35,632 nucleotides of DNA from NCBI GenBank assembly GCA_023386835.1, contig JAEWIY010000109.1:1-35632 (forward strand). Direction: 5' to 3'. Source of the DNA: Verrucomicrobiota bacterium (GTDB lineage: Bacteria > Verrucomicrobiota > Verrucomicrobiia > Opitutales > Opitutaceae). Shown here in pieces: positions 25,585-32,542 of this stretch. Below the pieces are notes generated by a model. The model saw nothing but the letters and a program-made list of their open reading frames with translations, did not search any database and was not told the DNA's origin. A program made the position numbers and the translations under genes. Numbering within the stretch: the stretch's first letter is position 1; every line of letters begins with the position of its first letter.

Positions 25585-26166
25585 TCAGGACGTGACGCGT
25601 TTGTTGCGCAGGATGAACCGGGCGGAGAGCACGGAGTTCGTGGCGGTGCTCACCGTCACGGTGCTGCGCAGTGACTTGAGTTGAAGCTGGAGTTGCTTGG
25701 TGTCGCGGTTCGCCACGGTTCGCTCCGCGTCGGTGCTGACGGGGAGTTTGTGGCCGTTCACCGTGTAGCCCGTGAGCGCAAAGGTGGTGTTATCGACCCC
25801 GGTGATCAGCGTCTTCTTTCGAATGGTCGGGCCATTGTGGACGAGTCGGATGAACTCGTTGTTGGCCAGGCCGCCGAGCTCATAGGAGACGTTATCCGCG
25901 CTGTTGAAGGTCAGGGTGACCTTGGTGGGGGAGTTCCAAATGATGTTGCTGGCCTGCCGGACGTCCTGGGCAAATTGCTCCAGACTGACTCGTCCCTCCG
26001 CCTCCATGTCCGAGTAGTTGGCGAGGTTGGCCCCGCTGCGTGAGAGCATCAGAAAGCTCGTCATCACGGCGCCCATCAGGACGACGGAGAGCGAGACCGC
26101 GATCAGAACCTCAACGAGGGAAAAACCGCGTTGGCGGTGCGGCTTACGTGCTGGGGTCGGTGACAT
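25585..26166 (-). CDS. PilW/PulJ-like minor pilin (copy B)
   Basis: A 193-residue prepilin-type protein. The class III signal is QRGFSLVEVLIAV: cleavage after Gly14, Phe at +1, Glu at +5, then a hydrophobic helix to about residue 38. The rest is a beta-rich globular domain with the PilW-type EQFAQDVRQASNI segment and the C-terminal motif TNSVLSARFILRNK that recurs in the copy-A paralogue. It would be processed by prepilin peptidase and inserted in the pilus or pseudopilus. The ATG at 26166 overlaps the upstream PilV-like gene by 23 bases and the stop is 9 bases before the next gene, so the three are translated together. Confidence 0.85.
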   Translation of the reverse strand: MSPTPARKPHRQRGFSLVEVLIAVSLSVVLMGAVMTSFLMLSRSGANLANYSDMEAEGRVSLEQFAQDVRQASNIIWNSPTKVTLTFNSADNVSYELGGLANNEFIRLVHNGPTIRKKTLITGVDNTTFALTGYTVNGHKLPVSTDAERTVANRDTKQLQLQLKSLRSTVTVSTATNSVLSARFILRNKRVTS

Positions 26167-26659
26167 AGTAGTCGTTGAGGCCTTCCTTGCAGTACTGGGT
26201 CGACGTGCTGCGACGGTGAATCTTGCCGTCGATCGTCTTCCACGTGGCGGTGATAATGATCTCCCGCATCAGAGGCTCGCTCGTGCTGGGGTCTTGACGG
26301 ATCGTGTTTACAACGCGATGCAGCGTGAATTCGGTGGGGAGACGGAATTTGTCCTCGTGCCCGGTCGGAGCCAGGCTCGGTTCGAGGTCGACCGGATCAC
26401 CCTCTGGAAATCCTTTGATCTCGCCCCAGGGCTTCATCCGGACGAGTTCGATCTCACTCTGCAGGACTTGGGAGGAGAGCGTCAGCGTCCGGGCGAGATC
26501 AAGTGACTTGTAGCCGATTTGCATCGCCACAATCGCCGAAGTGATCCCGAAGAGCAGCACCAGCGAGGCGATGGCGACCTCCGCGATGGTGAACGCGCGG
26601 TCATCGCGCAGCGGACGCAGCGCGGCACCCGGCGGACGAGGACGGCGAAAACGAATCAT
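26144..26659 (-). CDS. PilV-like minor pilin (copy B)
   Basis: A 171-residue prepilin-type protein. The signal is DDRAFTIAEVAIASLVLLFG: the residue before the cleavage point is Ala rather than the usual Gly, with Phe at +1 and Glu at +5. The C-terminal part ends in the motif STSTQYCKEGLNDYY, shared in form with the copy-A paralogue (STRYSENGLNDYF). It starts 85 bases after the copy-A PilX-like stop and overlaps the next gene by 23 bases. Probably an initiator or minor component of the pilus. The ATG is at 26659; basic residues fill the 22-residue leader. Confidence 0.83.
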   Translation of the reverse strand: MIRFRRPRPPGAALRPLRDDRAFTIAEVAIASLVLLFGITSAIVAMQIGYKSLDLARTLTLSSQVLQSEIELVRMKPWGEIKGFPEGDPVDLEPSLAPTGHEDKFRLPTEFTLHRVVNTIRQDPSTSEPLMREIIITATWKTIDGKIHRRSTSTQYCKEGLNDYYVTDPST

Positions 26660-26716
26660 GCCGCACCCATCGGTACGGCATGATCGTGGATTGAGAGCGG
26701 ATTAGAAGTAAATGGT

Positions 26717-26732
26717 CCCTACTGGGATAGGG
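26717..26732. promoter_or_regulatory. CCCTA-N6-TAGGG inverted repeat between the two minor-pilin modules
   Basis: CCCTA (26717-26721) and TAGGG (26728-26732) are exact inverted repeats 6 bases apart, in the 85-base gap upstream of the second module. The stretch GGTCCCTA is repeated in the leader of the first module (29273-29280). It could be an operator or, as RNA, a small hairpin; I cannot decide from sequence. Confidence 0.35.
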
Positions 26733-26744
26733 CCAGCCGCTGGC

Positions 26745-28172
26745 CTAATCGTCCGCTTCAAATTTGTCGGCGATGGTGGCCCGCTCCGTGGCCGTCGTGT
26801 ACTCGATCCATTCAGCCACGCGCCACACGCGCATGGTGGTGTCGTCGGCGAGCGTCTCGTCCCAAGTGACGTTGGCGCCGCCATTCAACTCTGCGTGGTG
26901 CCCGACCAACGCTCCGTAGAAGTGACCGGAGCTGCCGCCGCCGTTGAGTGTGATGTTGGCGTCCGGGGCGTGAACAATCGCGTACATCTCGCCCTGGCCT
27001 CCGAGCACGATCTCCTGTCGGTCAGCGATCGTCTTGCTGCGAGTGCCGTAGATCACGAACTGCCGAGGAATACCAAACGACGTCGCGGACCCGGTGTTCA
27101 CCACATTGTTACCCGTCACGCTCACGTCGCCCGGAGTATAGATCACCAATTCGGCATCGTCAGGGATGATAATCTTGGCGTTACCACCGACCTTCAGCAC
27201 GGTTTCGGTCGTGGATGTCGTGGGAATGTAGAGCTCAACCTTGGCGCCGGGAGCGATGGTCAAGTTACTCCCTGCTCCGCTCAAATCGACCTTGTTGACG
27301 GTATATTGGCCCGACGTGAGCGTGGTGGCGGAGGTGATGTTCGGAATCGCTGTGCCCCCTGTCGGCTGCTTGACGCGCGGGATGCTCAGGCTCGCATCGT
27401 AGGTGATTCGCGAAAGGTCCTGAGTTTTCGGAGGCGCATCGAAGTCGCCCGTCAGCATGGCGTTTTTGTGGAAAGCGACTGCGTCGACCTTCTCTTCGGC
27501 TCCGACTGAAATATAGCCGTAGATCTTGGAGTTGGACCCGTCGACTGAGTCAGCATCCGTGGACAGTGCGACCAGGGAAATATTTGCGCCGCGGTTGATG
27601 CCGGTGCCGCTCGGGATGGCGTTCATGTACTTCACCTTCGCGCCGCCGATTTTGGAGCGATAAGAGTCGAAAATCGCGGCACCGCCGCTCACTCCCATCG
27701 TCTGCGCCACGATGCCCACCCAAGGACTTGAGCCGAGGCCACAGTTGATCCTCAGCCATTTCTCAATGGGCGCTCCGCGATACGGTTTGATCAGCGATTT
27801 GGCGTAAACCGTCGGGGTGCTGCCGGGCGCAGGATTGTGGTTGTCGACGCGCACGACGACCGCTCCCGTCGTATTCCCGGTGTAGCTGCCGATGCCGTCA
27901 GCGCTCGTGAACGTGCGCATCACACCTCCGGTCACAGGGGCCCAGCCCCCCGTCCAGTCCTTCGCGTTGAGCGACCACATGGCTTGTTCCAACCCGGTTT
28001 CAGCCAGGTTCGTGGCCGCGTTGGCGTAGTAGGCCCGGTGCGAAATATCCAACGAGGTCTTGGCGACCTGAAGGTAGCTGCCGAGGGCGATGGCGATGGC
28101 CGCAGCGAGCACCAAGGCGATGACGAGCACCGATCCTCGTCGGCGACGATGTGGGTGGAATGTCGCCTTCAT
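26745..28172 (-). CDS. PilX/GspK-like large pilus protein with DUF7305-type C-terminal domain (copy A)
   Basis: A 475-residue paralogue of the protein at 24088-25575. Leader and helix: RRRRGSVLVIALVLAAAIAI with Gly before the cleavage site and no Glu at +5. The AYYANAATNLAETGLEQAM signature, an IEKWLRI segment and the C-terminal VHAPDANITLNGGGSSGH and WDETLADD blocks match copy B closely. The middle is Gly/Ser/Val-rich and beta-like. Its stop (TAG at 26745-26747) is followed by a short gap and the second module. It probably occupies the same structural position as copy B, perhaps in an alternative pilus or as a heteromeric tip. Confidence 0.8.
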   Translation of the reverse strand: MKATFHPHRRRRGSVLVIALVLAAAIAIALGSYLQVAKTSLDISHRAYYANAATNLAETGLEQAMWSLNAKDWTGGWAPVTGGVMRTFTSADGIGSYTGNTTGAVVVRVDNHNPAPGSTPTVYAKSLIKPYRGAPIEKWLRINCGLGSSPWVGIVAQTMGVSGGAAIFDSYRSKIGGAKVKYMNAIPSGTGINRGANISLVALSTDADSVDGSNSKIYGYISVGAEEKVDAVAFHKNAMLTGDFDAPPKTQDLSRITYDASLSIPRVKQPTGGTAIPNITSATTLTSGQYTVNKVDLSGAGSNLTIAPGAKVELYIPTTSTTETVLKVGGNAKIIIPDDAELVIYTPGDVSVTGNNVVNTGSATSFGIPRQFVIYGTRSKTIADRQEIVLGGQGEMYAIVHAPDANITLNGGGSSGHFYGALVGHHAELNGGANVTWDETLADDTTMRVWRVAEWIEYTTATERATIADKFEADD

Positions 28173-28174
28173 GG

Positions 28175-28732
28175 TTAGAACGAGACGGCCTTGTTTCGCA
28201 GAATGAAGCGGGCGGACAGCAGCGTGTTCGTCGCTGTAGCGACCGTGGCGCTGGAGCGGGCCGCGCGCAGGGAGAGTTCAAGCTGCTTCGTTTGCAGATT
28301 CTTCTCCAAAGTCGTGGCGGCTTCCGCAATCGCCGTGCCATCCACCGCGTAGCCGGTGAACACCAGTTGCGTGACACCGGTGACCAGATTGCGCTGCTCC
28401 AGCACCGCGTTGGCGGGCGAACGCACCTCACGCACGAGCGTGTCACCACTGCGGCGGTAAATCACCGTGTTCGGGGTCTTGGCGGCGGGGAAGGTGAGGG
28501 CGATCTCGCTCGAGGACGTCCACGTAATGCCACTCGCTTGGCGGACATCCTGGCCGAATCGCTCGAGGCTCACGCGAGCCTGCGACTCCATGTCATTATA
28601 GTTGCCGATATTGAGGCCGCTTCGGCCCAGCATGAGGAAGCTGCTCATGGTCGCGGTCAAAACCACCGTGCCCAATGCCATCGCCAACAGCACCTCCACC
28701 AAGGTATAACCAGAAGCTTTCTTCGTTTTCAT
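28175..28732 (-). CDS. PilW/PulJ-like minor pilin (copy A)
   Basis: A 185-residue prepilin-type protein with the signal ASGYTLVEVLLAMALG (Gly before the cleavage point, Tyr at +1, Glu at +5). Its ESQARVSLERFGQDVRQASG segment and C-terminal TNTLLSARFILRNK closely match copy B. ATG 28732 is chosen over a longer start at 28837, because the class III leader begins there and the upstream gene's TAA overlaps it in TAATG (28734-28730), a typical coupling arrangement. It ends 2 bases before the PilX-like gene. Confidence 0.87.
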   Translation of the reverse strand: MKTKKASGYTLVEVLLAMALGTVVLTATMSSFLMLGRSGLNIGNYNDMESQARVSLERFGQDVRQASGITWTSSSEIALTFPAAKTPNTVIYRRSGDTLVREVRSPANAVLEQRNLVTGVTQLVFTGYAVDGTAIAEAATTLEKNLQTKQLELSLRAARSSATVATATNTLLSARFILRNKAVSF

Positions 28733-29217
28733 TAGAGCGTGCGCTTGGGGTTGGAGCCGAAATAGTCGTTCAGGCCGTTTTCGCTGTAACGAGTGGAGGT
28801 GCGTCGTGAATGCGTCCGCCCATCCACCCCTTTCCACTCGATGATGAAATCGACGTCGTAGAGGCGCATCGAGGCGCTGGCGCCGACTGGGTCCGAGATG
28901 GTCCGGGTGATTGTGTACTCCCGTCCGACGGCTACTTTCGTGAAAGTTGTGTTGGGCGTTGACTCGAACGTCGATTGCACGAGCTCAATCGGGAGCATTC
29001 GGAAGTTCTCCACCTCACCTTGGACGATCTGCGAAGCGAGCGTCAGGCCGCGGGCGTAGTCCAACGAACGAAAACCGGTCTGCATCGCGATGATCGACGA
29101 CGCGATGGCGAACAGGAGGACGAAGGCGGCACAGGCGACTTCGACCAACGTGAACGCGGCTTGGCCGTTTCGTTGGTGCTTCGCCGTGCGGACGGTGGAA
29201 GCGTGGACAGTGAACAT
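28732..29217 (-). CDS. PilV-like minor pilin (copy A)
   Basis: A 161-residue prepilin-type protein and the first gene of the first minor-pilin module. The signal is GQAAFTLVEVACAAFVLLFA: Ala before the cleavage point, Phe at +1, Glu at +5. The C-terminus carries STRYSENGLNDYF, the counterpart of the motif in copy B. Ala at -1 in both PilV-like copies, but Gly in both PilW-like copies, is a consistent pattern. The ATG is at 29217; an A-rich/T-rich stretch and two inverted repeats lie upstream. Confidence 0.85.
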   Translation of the reverse strand: MFTVHASTVRTAKHQRNGQAAFTLVEVACAAFVLLFAIASSIIAMQTGFRSLDYARGLTLASQIVQGEVENFRMLPIELVQSTFESTPNTTFTKVAVGREYTITRTISDPVGASASMRLYDVDFIIEWKGVDGRTHSRRTSTRYSENGLNDYFGSNPKRTL

Positions 29218-29261
29218 GCAAAAACTTTACCAGTCTTTTGCAATTTGCTGCAGAGTCCTTC

Positions 29262-29314
29262 AGGGACAGTTTGGTCCCTAATCGGGCAGACGGCTGCTAG
29301 GGAACAGGCCCTAG
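29262..29314. promoter_or_regulatory. Paired inverted repeats upstream of the first minor-pilin module (candidate operators)
   Basis: Two perfect 6+6 inverted repeats with 6-base centres: AGGGAC-N6-GTCCCT (29262-29279) and CTAGGG-N6-CCCTAG (29297-29314), their centres 35 bases apart. A further TCCCTAG lies at 29367-29373. CTAG, a rare tetranucleotide in this window, occurs three times in under 80 bases. The stretch lies between the NarL-type regulator gene and the pilin start at 29217. The size fits a site for a dimeric helix-turn-helix regulator; which protein binds is not shown. Confidence 0.4.
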
Positions 29315-29400
29315 TAGGTCCACGAATCGTTACCTTACGTAGTTGCCGCGCCGTGGCGGCATCCTCTCCCTAGCCGCTCAGCGAGAGGCGGTTCAGGCGA

Positions 29401-30072
29401 TCAATTTGTCGGCGGATTCGCCTGCACGTACAGGGCGGCCGCTTGCGACCGGCGACGTACCTGGAGCTTCTCGAACACGTTGCACAGGTAATTTTTCACC
29501 GTGTTGTCGCTGAGCCCCAAGTCCTCGGCGATCTGCTTGTTCGTCTTGCCTTCGGCGACGAGCGCCAGAACGCGTCGCTCTTGCGCAGACAGAATCGAGA
29601 GATCTCCGGCCTCCCCGCGCGATGCTCCGCCGCGCACCATTCGCATCACGCCCGCCGTGATGTCGGGTGAAAGGATCGATTTGCCCGCCATGAGATCGTG
29701 GATGGCTTGGACCAGCCCCTGCGGATCGATCTCCTTCATCAGATAACCCTGCGCGCCGCTCGTAATCGCCTCGTAAATGAAGCCGTCGTTGGTGAACGAG
29801 GTCAGGATGAGCACTCGCAAACCGGGGTGCCGCTTGAGCATCTCCCGGCAGGCCGTGAACCCCGAGCCGTCGGGCAAGCGGATATCGAGCAGGACGACGT
29901 CCGGCTTCACTTCATCCGCCCGCCGGATTGCCTCCGCGACTGATGCTGCCTCTCCGGCCACCTCGATTGGAGGCTGAGTGCGGAGGTCGCCAAACACGCT
30001 TCGTATACCCTCCCGAACCAAGGCGCTGTCATCGACCAGCAAGACGCGTACGGGCTGGAGCGCAGTCATCAT
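29401..30072 (-). CDS. NarL/LuxR-family response regulator
   Basis: A 223-residue two-domain regulator. The receiver domain (about 7-125) has the acidic pair in LLVDDS, phosphoacceptor Asp63 in VVLLDIRLPDGSG and Lys in GYLMKEID. The C-terminal LuxR-type helix-turn-helix (about 155-215) shows LSAQERRVLALVAEGKTNKQ and LSDNTVKNYLCNVFEKL. ATG 30072 or 30069 is the likely start; a longer frame reaches 30102. No histidine kinase gene adjoins. Its position just upstream of, and on the same strand as, the minor-pilin genes makes it a candidate regulator of them. Confidence 0.92.
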   Translation of the reverse strand: MMTALQPVRVLLVDDSALVREGIRSVFGDLRTQPPIEVAGEAASVAEAIRRADEVKPDVVLLDIRLPDGSGFTACREMLKRHPGLRVLILTSFTNDGFIYEAITSGAQGYLMKEIDPQGLVQAIHDLMAGKSILSPDITAGVMRMVRGGASRGEAGDLSILSAQERRVLALVAEGKTNKQIAEDLGLSDNTVKNYLCNVFEKLQVRRRSQAAALYVQANPPTN

Positions 30073-30234
30073 GCAAGCGTTCGCTAAGGAAAAACCTGAC
30101 AACTTGCCAGCTTGTTTTCCGATTGGATGGGTTGAAGCTTCGCCGCGCCAAGGGAAAAGGCACGTGTTGAATTCACCCTTGACTCGGCTCGGCTCGTTTG
30201 AGGTTGTTGGCCCCTTTCAACTTTTTCTCAAGCC

Positions 30235-30501
30235 ATGGCCAACACCAAATCCGCAATCAAAGCGGCTCGTAAGACGCAACGGCAGACCCTTCGCAACAAG
30301 GCCGTAAAAACCCGCTTGAAGACGCTGCACAAGCGTTTCGAGGCGGCGGTGGCGGGAGCCGATCAGGAGGCAGTGCGGTCGGCCGGCGCGGCTTACGCTT
30401 CGGCGATGGATCGGGCGACCAAGTCCGGCGTGGTGCACCGCAACGCGGCGAGCCGCGCGAAGTCGCATATCGCGAAGGCGTTCACGGCCAAGAAGGCCTG
30501 A
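30235..30501 (+). CDS. rpsT: 30S ribosomal protein S20
   Basis: An 88-residue basic protein starting MANTKSAIKAARKTQRQT and containing NKAVKTRLKTLHKRFEAAV, the pattern of bacterial S20, which binds 16S rRNA early in 30S assembly. The C-terminal SGVVHRNAASRAKSHIAKAF is also conserved. The ATG at 30235 matches the family start. TTGACT at 30179-30184 could be a -35 element but no good -10 follows. It is followed within 31 bases by the small bS22-like gene. Confidence 0.97.
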   Translation: MANTKSAIKAARKTQRQTLRNKAVKTRLKTLHKRFEAAVAGADQEAVRSAGAAYASAMDRATKSGVVHRNAASRAKSHIAKAFTAKKA

Positions 30502-30532
30502 GCCAGGACCACAAACTCAATCACTTTCGATC

Positions 30533-30634
30533 ATGGGCAATCTCAAGAAGAAGCGCCGCCTGCAGATGAACAAGCACAAGCGCCGGAAGCGCTTGAAGTC
30601 CAACCGGCACAAGAAGCGCACCTGGCAGAAGTAA
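30533..30634 (+). CDS. AURKAIP1/COX24-domain small basic protein (bS22-like)
   Basis: A 33-residue protein, MGNLKKKRRLQMNKHKRRKR followed by LKSNRHKKRTWQK, over half of it Lys and Arg. The K-K-R-x(3)-M-x-K-H-K-R-R-K-R core is that of the AURKAIP1/COX24 domain, and the length equals that of the mycobacterial ribosomal protein bS22 of the same family. It is short enough to be missed by most gene callers. It lies between rpsT and a strong terminator, so it is probably cotranscribed with rpsT and is a small-subunit ribosomal component. No clear ribosome-binding site. Confidence 0.85.
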   Translation: MGNLKKKRRLQMNKHKRRKRLKSNRHKKRTWQK

Positions 30635-30667
30635 ACGGGCGCCCGCTCCGGTCTCCGCAGTTTCAAT

Positions 30668-30696
30668 ACCCGTCGCAGCCTGCGACGGGTTTTTTT
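30668..30696 (+). terminator. Rho-independent terminator after rpsT and the bS22-like gene
   Basis: A perfect 10-base-pair stem (ACCCGTCGCA 30668-30677 with TGCGACGGGT 30681-30690), a 3-base loop and a run of T from 30690 to 30696. Confidence 0.95.
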
Positions 30697-30897
30697 GTGC
30701 CCGGACGCCGGCCTCCATTCACCGCTAACGAATCGTAAACCTGTTGCACGGTCGGGGATGGATCTTGTTTTCACCCTCAGCAACAATAGGTTGCCGGCTT
30801 CACGTCCCCGGGTGCGGAAAGTTCCGTCCGCTCAACTTCGTCACCATCCGTCCGATACTTGGGGGGCCCTTTCTCTCAAGCTTTTCCGCGTCTGCGC

Positions 30898-31941
30898 ATG
30901 TTCTTCACGGCCAAATCCAACGGATTCTTCGTCGAAGTCGCCGAGTCCACCACCCTGGTGGCTCGCACGACCGGCAGCAGCGGCGCGCTGGTCGTGGACG
31001 ACGTGCGCGAGTGCGCGACGGGCGATGAAGCCGCCTGGGCCGAAATCGTTCAGCACTTCCTGCCGAAGAAGGCCGCGTTGTCGCTCTTGCGCGCCGTCTG
31101 CGGCATCTATCCGCCAAATCGCGTGGTGCGCCGCGCCACCATCGAGCCGAAGCGCGTCAAGGAGCCGGGTTACCTGAACGATTTCGCCGCGGCGCAATTT
31201 CGGATCGAAGCCGATCGTTATACCCTCGCGCTCCTCAATTCGGCCGACGGCACCGAGTATGATCTCACGAAGGCGGCGGTGAAGGATGTGCTCGTCGCCG
31301 GGCTGCCCAACGACGAAGTCATTTCCCAGCAGGAGAAGCTCCTCGCGCAGCAGGTTTATCCGGAGCGCCTCGAACTCGGCACCGTCGCGGTGCTGGGCGC
31401 GTTGAAGGATTACCTGCGGCAGGGTGGAATGAAGTCGCCCCTGCTGGTGCTGGAACTGGAGATGGAGAGCACACACTCCTTCATCGTGTCGGCGGACGGC
31501 GTCGAAGCCTCGCGCCCGATCGGGCAGGGGCTCGCCGCGATGGTGCCGGTGGTGCAGAAGGAACTGGGGCTGAAGGATGAGGAATCCGCCCGAAAACTTT
31601 TCTTCTCCAACACCTTTGATTTCACCGGCCTCGGGCCGCTCCTGATCAAGCGGCTGCTGAAGGAGCTGCAGTCGTCGATTGGTTTCTACGAGGTGCAAAC
31701 CGGGCAGTCGATTGGCCACATCGTGTGCGTCCATCTGCCGCAGAAACTGGAGTGGCTGGAGACGGTGGTGGCGGCCCAGCTGGGGCTGCAGGTGATGAAA
31801 CCCGAGATCGTGCCGTGGCTGCGCGGCAATGGTATTACTCTTTCCGATACGGTGGCGGCCCAGCCGCTCACCACCCGCTGGCTGGGACTTTTTGGCCTGA
31901 TGGCCCAATACGATGCTGTCGCTACCAAGCAAGAAAACTGA
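30898..31941 (+). CDS. PilM-like inner-membrane-platform protein
   Basis: A 347-residue cytoplasmic protein in the pilM position of a pilMNOPQ-like operon. The overall pattern fits PilM (actin-like fold): an N-terminal strand region, a long middle (QVYPERLELGTVAVLGALKDYL), LLVLELEMESTHSFIV resembling the second phosphate region, and ALRELQSSI-like KELQSSIGFYEVQ. The first nucleotide-binding loop (D-x-G-x-S in PilM) is not recognisable in the N-terminal KSNGFFVEVAESTTLVA, so nucleotide binding may be lost. ATG 30898 is chosen over 30859. The next gene overlaps it by 29 bases. Assigned mainly by context. Confidence 0.65.
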   Translation: MFFTAKSNGFFVEVAESTTLVARTTGSSGALVVDDVRECATGDEAAWAEIVQHFLPKKAALSLLRAVCGIYPPNRVVRRATIEPKRVKEPGYLNDFAAAQFRIEADRYTLALLNSADGTEYDLTKAAVKDVLVAGLPNDEVISQQEKLLAQQVYPERLELGTVAVLGALKDYLRQGGMKSPLLVLELEMESTHSFIVSADGVEASRPIGQGLAAMVPVVQKELGLKDEESARKLFFSNTFDFTGLGPLLIKRLLKELQSSIGFYEVQTGQSIGHIVCVHLPQKLEWLETVVAAQLGLQVMKPEIVPWLRGNGITLSDTVAAQPLTTRWLGLFGLMAQYDAVATKQEN

Positions 31942-32542
31942 GGCTGCCGCGGCCGCTACGCCGGCCTGGCATCCGAACTTCCGCAACTACCAGCGACTGC
32001 CGGACACGAAGGTCGTCCGGACGGCGTTCTTCATCAACGCCTCGGCCGTCCTTGTCGCCGTCGTGGTCGTCCTGCTGTTCGCGTATCAGGAATACAATCG
32101 GGCCACGCTGGTCAGCCAGGTGGCTGAGTGGGACCAGCGCATCGCGGCGGAACGCAAGGCCAGCGCGGCTGCGGTCGCCGACTTCAAGAAGTTCCAGGCC
32201 GAGGAAAAGAAGATCAAGGAAGTGGGCGCTTTTATGGAGCGTCCGGTGGTGCCAACCACCTTCCTCAATCGGCTGGCGGAGACCATGCCGGAAGAGATCG
32301 TCCTCGAGCACTTCGACATGCGGGAGGGCAGCGTCACGATCCGCGCGGCCATCCGCGGCACGCCGGGTGCGGCGAGCGGACTGGCCTCGGCTTACGTCGC
32401 CCAATTGCAGGCTGATCCTGAGATCGGGCCGAAGTTCTCGAGCATCGCGCTCACCAGCCTTTCGCGCAGCCCGCAGGGCGAGCAGCTCAACGTCGAAGTC
32501 CACATGAAACTCGGCGCCACCGCGCCCAAAGGGAAGAAATGA
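31913..32542 (+). CDS. PilN-like protein
   Basis: A 209-residue bitopic protein: about 36 cytoplasmic residues (including NFRNYQRLPD, the likely PilM contact), one membrane helix at 37-58, a coiled-coil-like stretch (60-105, NRATLVSQVAEWDQRIAAER and following), then a globular periplasmic domain. This is the layout of PilN, which pairs with PilO in the alignment complex. It overlaps the PilM-like gene by 29 bases and the PilO-like gene by 4 (ATGA at 32539-32542). Sequence similarity to PilN is low; context carries the call. Confidence 0.72.
   Translation: MLSLPSKKTEAAAAATPAWHPNFRNYQRLPDTKVVRTAFFINASAVLVAVVVVLLFAYQEYNRATLVSQVAEWDQRIAAERKASAAAVADFKKFQAEEKKIKEVGAFMERPVVPTTFLNRLAETMPEEIVLEHFDMREGSVTIRAAIRGTPGAASGLASAYVAQLQADPEIGPKFSSIALTSLSRSPQGEQLNVEVHMKLGATAPKGKK

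Noticed and set aside
29363..29388. Terminator for the NarL-type regulator (CCTCTC/GAGAGG)
   Set aside because: Only 6 base pairs around a 14-base loop and no T run on the minus strand; too weak to call.
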